Part shown: positions 41,319-50,500 of the stretch, one piece after another
Layout of the letters: each line of letters opens with the position of its first letter
How positions within the stretch are numbered: position 1 is the stretch's first letter
Assembly (NCBI GenBank): GCA_963575745.1
Contig: CAUYUJ010000671.1
Location: 60,001 to 110,834 of the forward strand
DNA: 50,834 bases
Direction: 5' to 3'
DNA from: Prorocentrum cordatum
Lineage: Eukaryota; Sar; Dinophyceae; Prorocentrales; Prorocentraceae
Program-made: the position numbers and the translations under genes
The notes under the pieces: model-generated
Told to the model about the DNA's origin: nothing
What the model saw: the letters and a program-made list of their open reading frames with translations, nothing else
The model's database searches: none

Positions 41319-41947
41319 CTCTTGTTGACCCCCCCGTGATCCCCCGGGCCCCCCTGGGCCCCCCCCTGGGATTCCCCCCCGGCGCGGGGAAGGGATCAAA
41401 GGGAAGGGGCTTCCCTTCGATCCCACTCCGATGTTGTTCAGTTTTGCTTCGGACGGCGCGTATGAGGAAGAGGGCCCAGGCAAATGGAACAGAGGATCGG
41501 GCCGGACGAAAGGGGGGGATTGGGAAAGGGGGGGTTACGACATTTGCTGCATGCAGCTGATTTCGGCCTCACCGAGGGGCCCATTCCTCGATACATAGCC
41601 GCCTCTGGCGCCGGGAGGCGCCGGGAACATCAGCCACGTGAGCTGATTTTCACCCCCCCCTTTTGCTATCCCCTCCTTTCGCCCGACCCGAGAGGAGGAC
41701 GGAGACAACGAACAGCCTCCCGTCGTGTTTTTTTTGTTCTCGACGCGAGTGGGCTGCTCAATGCTCCGGGCCACGGCTGGCGCAGCCCCTTCCTCGGGGA
41801 GCGAGCGCCGTCCGTGCCCAAGCCAAGGCGGCGGTGGCTCCCGTGGGGGGGACCCCAGACCTCCTCGCGCTGTGAAAAAAAACACGTTTTTTTTTGGGGG
41901 GGGGGGGTGAAGAAAACACATATACATACATGTGTGTGTAGATCTAT

Positions 41948-41997
<50 letters not shown>

Positions 41998-42613
41998 CGA
42001 AGGAAATAATAAAGAAAAACATGAACAAGTATACCCGCATTAGCGCACAAGCGCCACCAGGTGAAGCACTTTGATGTAGGGGAAGACAAACGATACGCGA
42101 GGCACTTACTGGGCTTCAGGACCGTCAAAAAGCGACTCAGGATGAAAAACTGGCCCCGAGGAAGGGGTCCAGACTTCTGGGGGTCGACGCTGTGAAAAAA
42201 TCAAGGCGTCGGGGGTCTGGGTGGTTTGCACCAGCTCCCAGTAAGCAGCTTCGCTCGGAAGGGATGGCCCGCTCCTGCCGTTCCCCGATCCGTCCACATC
42301 ACGTTGAGGAACAGACGGTCCATGGAGAGGAGGCATGCTGCCACATGGTTCCCAGATGTCGGCAAGACGTAATCACATGTTCAGGACATGTTTCAAGCGT
42401 GTCCCTCCCTTCGCAGCCGCCTCTTTCCTTTCCCTCCTCCCGATTCCCGGTTAATTCGCAACGCCGTCTCCTGGCTTGCCGAGCGCGCGTGCGGACTGAT
42501 TCTGCCGCGCTGCGACGGACTCTGGCTTCTTCAAACTCGTTTGAACAGGTTTAGACTTGTGGAAGTCGATTATGTGGAGAGGAAGCACAGCCAAATAATT
42601 CCCAGATGTCTAA
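41319..42613. other. Spacer with (GA)n and foldback fragments
   Basis: No gene is recognised. A GA run lies at 41950-41988. A copy of the foldback end (GAACAGCCTCCCGTCGTG) is at 41710 and another GGACCGTCAAAAAGCGACTC fragment is at 42119. ATTCCCAGATGTC-type sequence is duplicated about 250 bp apart (42348, 42597). Confidence 0.45.
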
Positions 42614-42672
42614 AAAACATGCTTTAAACATGTGTAAATCAGCCTGTTTGAAACATGTTTAGAGCATGTTTT
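42614..42672. other. AT-rich 20-bp stem hairpin
   Basis: Arms 42614-42633 and 42653-42672 pair with one mismatch (AAAACATGCTTTAAACATGT) around a 19-nt loop. It could act in DNA or RNA. Function unknown. Confidence 0.7.
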
Positions 42673-43132
42673 ACACGTCTTAAACACATCTTTCATTCGA
42701 TGGTAGGACTGTTGGAGTGTCCACTGTCGTGGCGTCCACAAGTGCAAACACTGAAGACGCACATGTTGTCGCTCAATGACAAGGACCGTTCGAGCGTCTG
42801 CTTGCCGTGGCGCCCACGCCCACCGTGAAGATCCGGAGATCCCGTGCCCCTCGCCTCTCCCCGTCCACGGGCACGGGCACGCCTCCGCCGCGCGACAGGC
42901 TCGGGGGGGGGGGGGATGCCTCGATCCCCCGTTGCCTTGGCATCGCTCGGTCGTGTGCATTGTTTCTCGGCGGGAACCATCGAGGACCATCCTGGACCAT
43001 CGAGCAACAAAAACACGCACGAAACCGAACAATGCAAGGTGCAAGGGAAATGGACGTCCGAGCGACGGCAAGTTGCCCGTTCGTCGCCGACGTGGGGCCC
43101 GACAGCGCCCTCCGCCCCCAGACCTTGCGGCA
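42673..43132. other. Unique spacer
   Basis: No gene or repeat recognised. Confidence 0.4.
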
Positions 43133-43304
43133 CAGTCAACCCGCACAGTGAGCATGGGCAACCTTCTCAAGGACACCCTTGCGTCCTTGTTCCTTCGGCC
43201 CATCCTTGGCCACTTTCTATGGCCGCGCCCCCTCCGAAAAGCATCGGAATGGCCCTCAAGGCCCTTGCATCCTGACCGCGCAACCTTACTAGACGGGTTG
43301 ACTG
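43133..43304. mobile_element. MITE family 4, copy 2 (172 bp)
   Basis: Ends CAGTCAACCC and GGGTTGACTG; same length as copy 1. Flanks TTGCGGCA and TTGCGCCA agree at 7 of 8 bases, consistent with an 8-bp target duplication. Confidence 0.82.
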
Positions 43305-43387
43305 TTGCGCCATCGGGGGCTTGTCGCCGATTCATCGGCGATGCGTGGCCGATTCCCGGAAAGCAGGTTCGTCCCCCAGAGCCAGTC

Positions 43388-43561
43388 TTAAGTCGGGCCT
43401 GTCCCTCTACAGGAGGAGACTTCAAAAGCAGTTTAAAACAAACAGTCCGGGGACGACTTGTTTTTAAACTGCTTTCGAGTACTTTGGGGGTATTTTTTGT
43501 GTTGGGGTATTTTTCCAGGTTTCGCTCAAGATCCCCCCTGTAGGGGACAGGTCGGACCCAT
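43388..43561. mobile_element. MITE family 1, copy 5 (174 bp, diverged)
   Basis: Left end TTAAGTCGGGCCTGTCCCT; the right end is degenerate (GGGACAGGTCGGACCCAT). Perfect 8-bp target duplication AGCCAGTC (43380-43387, 43562-43569). The interior is different, with AAGCAGTTTAAAACAA and TTGTTTTTAAACTGCTT arms. Confidence 0.88.
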
Positions 43562-43569
43562 AGCCAGTC

Positions 43570-44261
43570 CCCGTGTCCATCGCTCCCCCTCGCGGCGGGC
43601 GCTGCGCGCGTGGTGCTCGGCGCCGGGGTGCGGTCCTCGGGAGGCCCCCCGCCCTCGGGCGGCACGCCGCCGCCTGGCGCGGCCCCCCGCTCCTGCCCCT
43701 CGCTGCTCCGGCAGGAGGCCCTGCGGCAGCTCTCCCTCTCTCGCTCTCTCTTCCCTCGTCCTCCTCGTCCTTCCCTCCTCCCTCTCCCTCTCCTCCCTCC
43801 TCCCTCCTCCCTCCCTCCCTCCCGCTCTCTCTCTTCCCTCCTTCTCTCTCTCTCTCTCTCCTCCCTCCTCCTCCTCCTCGTCCTTCCGCCGCTGCTGCTC
43901 CGTGCTGTTCGGGGAGGAGGGGCGGGGGGTCAAGGGCAGCGTTGGCGGCAGCGTCCCTCTGTGTGGCGACCGGGTGGCACGCTCGTCTGCAGGCCCCAGG
44001 GCCAGGAGGCCGTAAGCTGTGACGCCATTCCTCCCCAGATCCTAAAGGAGGGCCGTGACTTGCAATGTTTCGCTTCCCCCGTGCGGAGCGAAGGCGTGAG
44101 CCAGCTGATGTTCCCATGGCCACGAGGGCCGCAACGTGTGGCATCGGGCGGCCTGGGCCTCCAAGCAGCCTGCTGGAGTGCTTCCGTGGATCTTCTTTGT
44201 GCATCCTAAAAGCCTGCTAGGATCTTGCAGGGGCAACGTGATTGGGTTTGAGCTCAGTGGG
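43570..44261. other. GC-rich spacer with CT-rich tract
   Basis: A GC-rich island (to about 43735) has a plus frame reading SCPSLLRQEALRQLS, which is weakly exon-like. A CTC/TCTC-rich tract follows (43740-43890). No gene could be defined. Confidence 0.3.
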
Positions 44262-45146
44262 AGATGCAGCAACCCCTCCTCCTCCCCCTCCTCCTCCTCC
44301 TCCTCCTCTCTCCTCCTACTCCCCCTCCCCCTCCTCCTCCTCCTCCTCCTCCTCTCCTCCTCCTCCTCCTCTCCTCCTCCTCCTCTCCCCTCCCCTCCTC
44401 CTCCTCCTCCTCCTCCTCCTCCTCCTCCGCCTCTCCTTTTTTCCCCCCTTTTTTTCCCCCCCCCTCCTCCCTCCCCCCTCCTCATCCTCCTCCCCCCTCT
44501 TCCCCCTCCTTCCCTCCTCGCCCCCTCCTCCCCCTCCTCTCTCCTCCCCTCTCCTCCCCTCCTCCTCCTCCTCCTCCTCTCCTCTCCTCCCTCCTCCCTC
44601 CCTCTCTCCCCCTTCCTCCCCCTCCTCTTCCTCCTCCCTCCTCCTCATCCTTCCTCCCTCTCCCCCCTCCTCCCCTCCTCCCCCTCCTCCTCCTCTCCTC
44701 CCTCCTCCTCCTCCTCTCTTTCCTCCTACTCCCCTTCCCACTCCTCCCTCCCCCTCCTCTCCTCTCCTCTCCTCCTCCTCCTCCTCCTCCTCCTCCTCCC
44801 CCTCCTCCTCCTCCTCCTCTCCTCCTCCTCCTTCCTCTTCCCCTCCTCCTCCTTCTCCTCCTCCTCCTCTCCTTCTCTCCCTCTTCCCCTCCCCCCCCCC
44901 TCCCCTCATCCCCTCCTCCTCCTCCTCCTCCTCTCCTCCTCCTCCTCCTCTCCTCTCCTCCTCCTCCTCCACCTCCTCCTCCTCCCCCTCTCCTCCCCCT
45001 CTCCTCCTCTCCTCCTCATCTCATTCCTCCTCCTCCTCCTTCTACTCCTACTCCTCCTCCTCCTCCTCTTCCTCCTCTCCTCCCCTCTCCTCCCTTCTTC
45101 CCCCTCCTCCCTCCTCCCCTCCGCCCCCTCCTCCTCCTCCTCCTCC
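44262..45146. repeat. 885-bp (CTC)n polypyrimidine tract
   Basis: Almost entirely CTC/CCT/CCCC units with few purines. It abuts the spliced-leader end of element B, which therefore inserted into, or expanded beside, a CTC microsatellite. Long Pro, Leu and Ser frames through it are artefacts, including the one that runs on into the endonuclease frame of element B. Confidence 0.95.
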
Positions 45147-45168
45147 TCCGTAGCCATTTTGGCTCAAG
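45147..45168 (+). other. Complete 22-nt dinoflagellate spliced-leader sequence
   Basis: Reads TCCGTAGCC followed by ATTTTGGCTCAAG, matching the DinoSL consensus at all positions (first base D = T). It is joined directly to the leader of element B, with no splice donor after it (next bases ACCTATG). It is therefore a retroposed SL and not an SL RNA gene. Confidence 0.93.
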
Positions 45169-45303
45169 ACCTATGCGTTGGCGGGCTGAGCCCGCATTGG
45201 CAAAAACGGATACCGCTAGTCCGCGGCAGATCACTGTGTGTACGGAGGTCCCTCAGTCGAGGGGTTCGCGAGCCTCCAACCTGACTCCCCAGTCGTCGCA
45301 GCC

Positions 45304-46377
45304 ATGGCCCCTCCGCCTGAGAAGCTGGATTGGCTCTGTCGCTTTTGTGTGCAGCGCTCTGGCGAGCCTTGGGTCAACCCTGGGTACAAGATGTATTGTG
45401 CTGGGCGGGTCAAAGACGGCTGTGGTGGGATGCACAAGGGCTCGAGTTCCGTTCGCAACGTTGAGCCCAAGGTCCCGTCGGTGCGCAAAGCCATGCCAGA
45501 GCGCTCTCCTCCATGGGCGGCGCCATCGGACACGGCCAAGCTGCTCGTGCGGCTGCAGGCAGAGGTCGCAGAGCTCCGCAAGCAGAATGCCCAGAAGGTG
45601 CCTGGTGGGGCGCAGCCTGGTGTGCAGCTTACGGAACAGGGAAAGTCGGAGGATGACGAGGACGCGAAGATCATGGCGCAGGTCGCGGCTCACGAGGGCA
45701 TCCACGCGGCGTGTGTCGGCGTGCCAGGCATGGAGCAGGTGGCGGCCGACGCGCTGGCGGCAAAGGGGGCTTTGCTGGAGAAGCGACGTTCTAAGCAACC
45801 GCTGTGTGCTCAGATTCGGCAGTTGTCCACGAAGCTGCAGAATGAGACTTCGAAGTTGGAGAAGCTGGAGAAGGCTGCAGCTGCGAAGGCGGCTGAGCTC
45901 TCGCAGTTGCAGAAGGATGCGGCAGAGGCGGAGTCGAAGGCAGCGGCCCAGAGGGTTGTCATCGTGGAGCTTGAAGGCCAGCTGCAGCAGCTGGGCAACT
46001 CGGCTCCACAGCCTCCTAATGGGGCCAAGCCTGTTGCTGGTGGGCAGCTTGACACGTCGGTGCTGGATGCTTTGCTGGAGGCGGCGGGCGTCCACGGAGA
46101 ATTGCTCGTTGCGGTCAAGGCCAACCCGTTGGTGGAGAAGCTGGTGGTACCTGTGCAAGCGCCTAGTGGAGGTGGGGGTGCCGCTGTATCTGATGGCGAA
46201 CCGTCCCAGAAGAAGCCGAAGTTCACGGAGCCTGACTTCGACGGGATGGACGAGGACAGGCTGCGGGAAGGTTTATCAGCAGTCGGATTCGTTGGAGAGT
46301 TACCGTCTGAGGTTGAAGAATTGCGGGCGATGGCCAAGAAAGCCTTCAGTGGGGCGAAGGCCTGGAGCCCGTACTAA
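45304..46377 (+). CDS. Element B ORF1: zinc-binding, coiled-coil protein
   Basis: 357 codons. ATG 45304 is the first in frame after the SL, and its context (GCAGCCATGG) is favourable. N-terminal zinc-binding cluster C12, C15, C32, C40 (LCRFC...YCAGRVKDGC). A long Glu/Lys/Ala/Leu coiled coil follows (about 75-235) with a regular QLQKDAAEAESKAA-type heptad pattern, then an acidic C-terminal tail with DEDRLREGL and a Ser/Pro linker. It probably binds element RNA and oligomerises, by analogy with LINE ORF1 proteins. It resembles element A ORF1 in layout more than in sequence. It stops at TAA, 13 nt before the next ATG in the +1 frame. Confidence 0.85.
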   Translation: MAPPPEKLDWLCRFCVQRSGEPWVNPGYKMYCAGRVKDGCGGMHKGSSSVRNVEPKVPSVRKAMPERSPPWAAPSDTAKLLVRLQAEVAELRKQNAQKVPGGAQPGVQLTEQGKSEDDEDAKIMAQVAAHEGIHAACVGVPGMEQVAADALAAKGALLEKRRSKQPLCAQIRQLSTKLQNETSKLEKLEKAAAAKAAELSQLQKDAAEAESKAAAQRVVIVELEGQLQQLGNSAPQPPNGAKPVAGGQLDTSVLDALLEAAGVHGELLVAVKANPLVEKLVVPVQAPSGGGGAAVSDGEPSQKKPKFTEPDFDGMDEDRLREGLSAVGFVGELPSEVEELRAMAKKAFSGAKAWSPY

Positions 46378-46390
46378 TCGCTGGAATATC

Positions 46391-47512
46391 ATGGTTGTGC
46401 TTCGATGGTTATTGTCGTTTGTCATGATGATGTCTGGTAGTTTTTCAGGTTCTTCTCTGCCCACTACCTCGACCTCGGGGGGTTCGGCATGCAGCGTTGG
46501 GAGTTCGGGGGCGGCTGGTTCCTCGGCGTCGAGCGGTGCACTCACTGGGCATGATGTGAAGCAGGCTCAGCAGAGGTCGCCACATGGGCTACCTCTTCGT
46601 GGCGGGCCCTGGTCGACATGCGTCTCGTCTAGTTCGATTTCAGACGCCAGCGGCTGTGTGCACTGCTCACCACCCTCGCCCTCCGTGGCATCGGGTGGCA
46701 GAGGGTACCAGCAGCCGCTGGCGAGCCTCTCGTCCCCAGTGGAGCTCGTAGCAGTCTCGAAAAATGCGTCAGGACAGCCACCTGCCCATCTTTCCCATGC
46801 AGGTGGGCGTGGTGGCGACGGGGGGGTGGTCAAAGGCCTCATCACGACGGTGAACGTGTCGAGTGGCGGCCCTCTCATCAAGTATTTGGCAGCTGGCCCG
46901 CCTAGCTCCATCATTGCTGTGCAGGAGCATCATGGTGCGCTGTCTCGGCTGGGCTCGTTGCAGAATCAGGCGAAGGATCTCGGCTATCATGGAGTTTGGA
47001 GTGCCGCGGTGCCGTCAGATGGTGGTGGGACTTCTGGCGGAGTGGCTATCGTTACCAAGACGCACATCTCGGTCACGGCGGCGCCCTACTTTGACCAGGA
47101 CATCGCGCCTGGTAGGCTTTGTGCTGCTCGTGTCCATTGGGGTGTGCGCAATGGCATTGTTGTTGTGTCCGCCTACTTTCATGATTCGGTTGGACTCAAT
47201 GACGATAGCGCTTTCTTTTAGGCCCACTTGCAACACTACTTGCTGTTACTGTCGGCCTTGAAGCTCGATTGGGTCTGTGTTGCGGACTTCAACATGAGCT
47301 CGGATGTGCTGATGACAGGTTGGAGCCAAGGTTTCCCAGGGGTCCATTGCGTGCCGAGTGAGTGTACCTGCGTGAAAGGGCAAGGGAGTACCATTGACTT
47401 CGGCATTGTTTGCAGCAGTTTGGCTTTGCGGGTGGACCCACCCTGGGTGGACCAGGAGTCGGCGCTGTATCCCCATCACCCTGTTCACTTTCCCTTGGCA
47501 GTGAATGAATGA
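46391..47512 (+). pseudogene. Element B APE-like endonuclease, interrupted by TAG
   Basis: Possible start ATG 46391, just after ORF1. A Ser/Gly-rich linker (to about residue 135) precedes the EEP domain. Catalytic features: E179 in AVQEHH, D299 and N301 in VADFN (the usual Gly is Ala), D in STIDFG and H in YPHHPV. An in-frame TAG at 47219-47221 (codon 277) splits the domain between the LNDDSAFF and AHLQHYLLLL segments, with recognisable sequence on both sides. The frame then ends at TGA 47510-47512, where the RT frame starts. It probably nicked the target DNA when intact. Confidence 0.85.
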
Positions 47513-50500
47513 TGTTGAGGCGTGGGCTCGCCTGCCTGCGGAGCCTCGCGGCTGGGGGTCCGAAGCTCCGATTGGCTGTTCGCCTTTCCCACGTACTCGT
47601 GAATGGGAATGTGCTCTACAGTGTGTTCTGACAGCTGATGGCCAGGTGGGCCTACAGCGTGCTTGGGGCCAGGTATTGCATGGTATTGAATGTGAGTTGT
47701 CTGATCGATGGGGACACAGACGGCGTGATAGGTCGTCGCATGGAGGCCGTGGGGGTAACGTTTCCTTTCGCATGTTGAAGCTCGAGTGGAAGCCCCCTCG
47801 GCGGAGATTGTACCAGACTTCGCAGGTAGCGGCGCTGCAGGTGGCAGCACGTTGGCTCAGGCATGGTCGCTATATGTGGCAGCAGGTCTGTGAGCTCGGG
47901 AAGAAGCTGATGGCTGCCAATGTGGTGTGCTCAGTATCTGTTGGTCAGACTTCTCGTTTGGCGGAGCTGCTGTGCGAGCTGAATCAGTTCTACGTGAAGA
48001 TTGGTCGGGCGTCGGAGACGCTGGGCATGCTGGACGTAGACCTGGCGCAGTTTCTGGCTCGTGGCATCGCGGTCTGGACAGACTCGTTGGCTGGGCAGGC
48101 AGTGCAAAGGTTCCTGGATCGTGCCGATGAAGCTAGTAAGGAGTTCGAACGCGAGCAAGGGGCCAGTTGGCGGCAGTGGGCTCGTGATGCCTTGAGTGGA
48201 GGGGCTTCAATGGCTCATCGGTTTACTCGAGTCCATCCGTTGCAGGAGGTGCTGGACCAGACCACGAGGGCCAGCCCCCATCAGCTCGTGCAGCGGGAGA
48301 TGGAGAAGTGGAACAAGATCTGGACGGTGCATGGCCTCACGCAGTGCGCTAGGCCTCCTGATTTTGACGACTGGGACCTGTTGCCCGAGATGTCCGTGGC
48401 CATGCTGCGGGGGGTCTTCCTGAAGTTCAAGGCAAAGACTGCTGTGGGTCAGTCGGGCATTGCTCCGCGTGCTCTGTGGCACCTCTCGGATGCAGGTCTC
48501 ATTGTGTTGTCAAAGTTGTTCCAACGGTGCGAGATGTTGGGTTTTTGGCCAGATAATCGCATATTCACCACGTTGGTCAGGCTGCCGAAGGAAGGAGGCG
48601 GGTCCCGTCTCATTGCTCTGGTCCAGACGCTGGTTCGGGTGTGGGCTAAGGCTCGCAGCGTCATCAGTCGGCAGTGGGTGGTTCAGACTGACCTTCGTGA
48701 TGTTTGGGGAGCTGGAGGCGTTGGTCGTACTTCTTCGGCGGCGGCGTTCGAGCACAACCTGATGGTGGAGGTGGCGTCGCTGCTCGGCTGGCACACGGCG
48801 ACGGCGGCGGTGGACGCGTGGAAGGCCTACGAGTCCGTCAGTCCTGGCGAACTGATCTGTGAGGCCCGCCACCATGGTTTTCCGCTGCGGCTGGCCTGGA
48901 TGGTGATTGAATACCGTCGCCAGCCGAGGGTACTGAAGGCCTTCACTTCCTATTCTGAGCCCTTTGTCTCTTGGCAGGGCATGCTTGCAGGATGTGCCCA
49001 TTCCACCTCCCTCCTCACTCTCCTCGCCCTGCGTGCGGTGCGGCGTGTCCGAGCGAGTGGCGTCGTGCCTCGTGCTTTGGTCGACGACCTCACGATTCAG
49101 TGGATTGGGGAGGAGGCGGGGGGGATTTCGAAGTTTTTTAATGCGCTGGCCAGCTTTAAAGCTGATGTTAAGCCCATCGGGATCGTTCTCCAGGACTCGG
49201 CCTCGGGGAAGTCTGGCTACGTGGTGGCCAATCGCAAGGTCCTGCGGGCCTCAAAACCCTGGGCCCGTGCTGTTCGGCTAGAAGCCAAGCGTAACATGCG
49301 CAATCTTGGTCACGAGCTCTCGGGGCGTGAGCGCAGGAGACCGCTCACCCGACAGAGGATCGCTAAGTTAGTTCGTCGGATGAAGCGTGTTTACCCTCTG
49401 CAGAAGGCTGCGGGGGCTCGTGTTTCTGTTCTGTGGCGCACTGGAATTCTGCCAGGCGCTAGTCACTGCTGTGCAGTTTCTGGGACCACGGACTCCGAGC
49501 TTAGAAAGTTGAGAGCTGCTGCGGGGGCTTTGGTTGGCGCCAAGGGTCGTGGGGGGTCCTTGACGGTCTACTTGGCGTCTCAATCGGATCCGTGGTGTGA
49601 CCCGATTTTTGAAGCCACGATTGCTCCAGTCAAACACTATGCCCAGGTGGTGTGGATGCAGACTGTGCCCCTGGGTACCCTCGAGAGGGCTTGGAGGGCC
49701 CTGGCCGAAAAGCGGGGTCAGACATTCTCCTGGCTCCACGCTTCGGGCCCGCTTTCAGTGGTAGCTTTGTCTCTCCTCCGCGTTGGCTGGTGCATGGAGT
49801 CGTCTGTGCTTATCCGTTCCGATCAGGGAATGGTGTATTCTCTGCTGCAGACTGATCCGCAACATTTAATCAAGTTTCTACGTGCTGGCATCCAGCGCTG
49901 GCAGATGCGTCGTATCCAGGCCCATTTTCCTGGTTTCCCCGCGGACGCTGAGTTGTGGCCCCGTGGGATCCGCGCCTGTGCTGGGTCCAAGTGGGCCGCG
50001 CTCAAAAACTCCAGGTCGACTGGGATCCTTCGGTCTCTCTGGTCTGACTCCTGGTGGCCCCAGGCTAAGTTGCATGACAAAGGGCTCGCCCCCGATCCTA
50101 AGTGTAGGGGCTGCGGAGCGGGCAGAGAGACGTGTGGTCACCTGCTTCTTGAGTGCCCTGTGCTGCGTGAGCAGTTGCTGGATTTTGAAGATGAAGTTCC
50201 GATTTCTGGGTCCCTGGCCAAAACTCGCGACAGGTTTTTGGACCAGGGGCCTGTTGGGCGTCGAGGGGCCGCTCTGGACCCCGAGAGTTTTGAGTTGTCG
50301 GTTGGGCTCCCTTTGCTCCCGATGAACCCTCCTGACCCTCCGTGCAACCCACCGATTTTCTGGTGGGGGGATTGGGAATCTGATCCCTTGCAGTGGTCCA
50401 ACGCTGCGTTTACGGATGGGTCAGGCATGTGGTCGTCTCAACCAGAGATTAGGGCGTGCGGCTGGGGCGTTGTCCAGTTGAGCGCGTCGGGCATGCCACT

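Noticed and set aside
44264-45150. Long Pro/Leu/Ser frame leading into the element B endonuclease frame
   Set aside because: Polypyrimidine DNA has no stop codons; continuity with the endonuclease frame is coincidental, and the SL marks the true element start.
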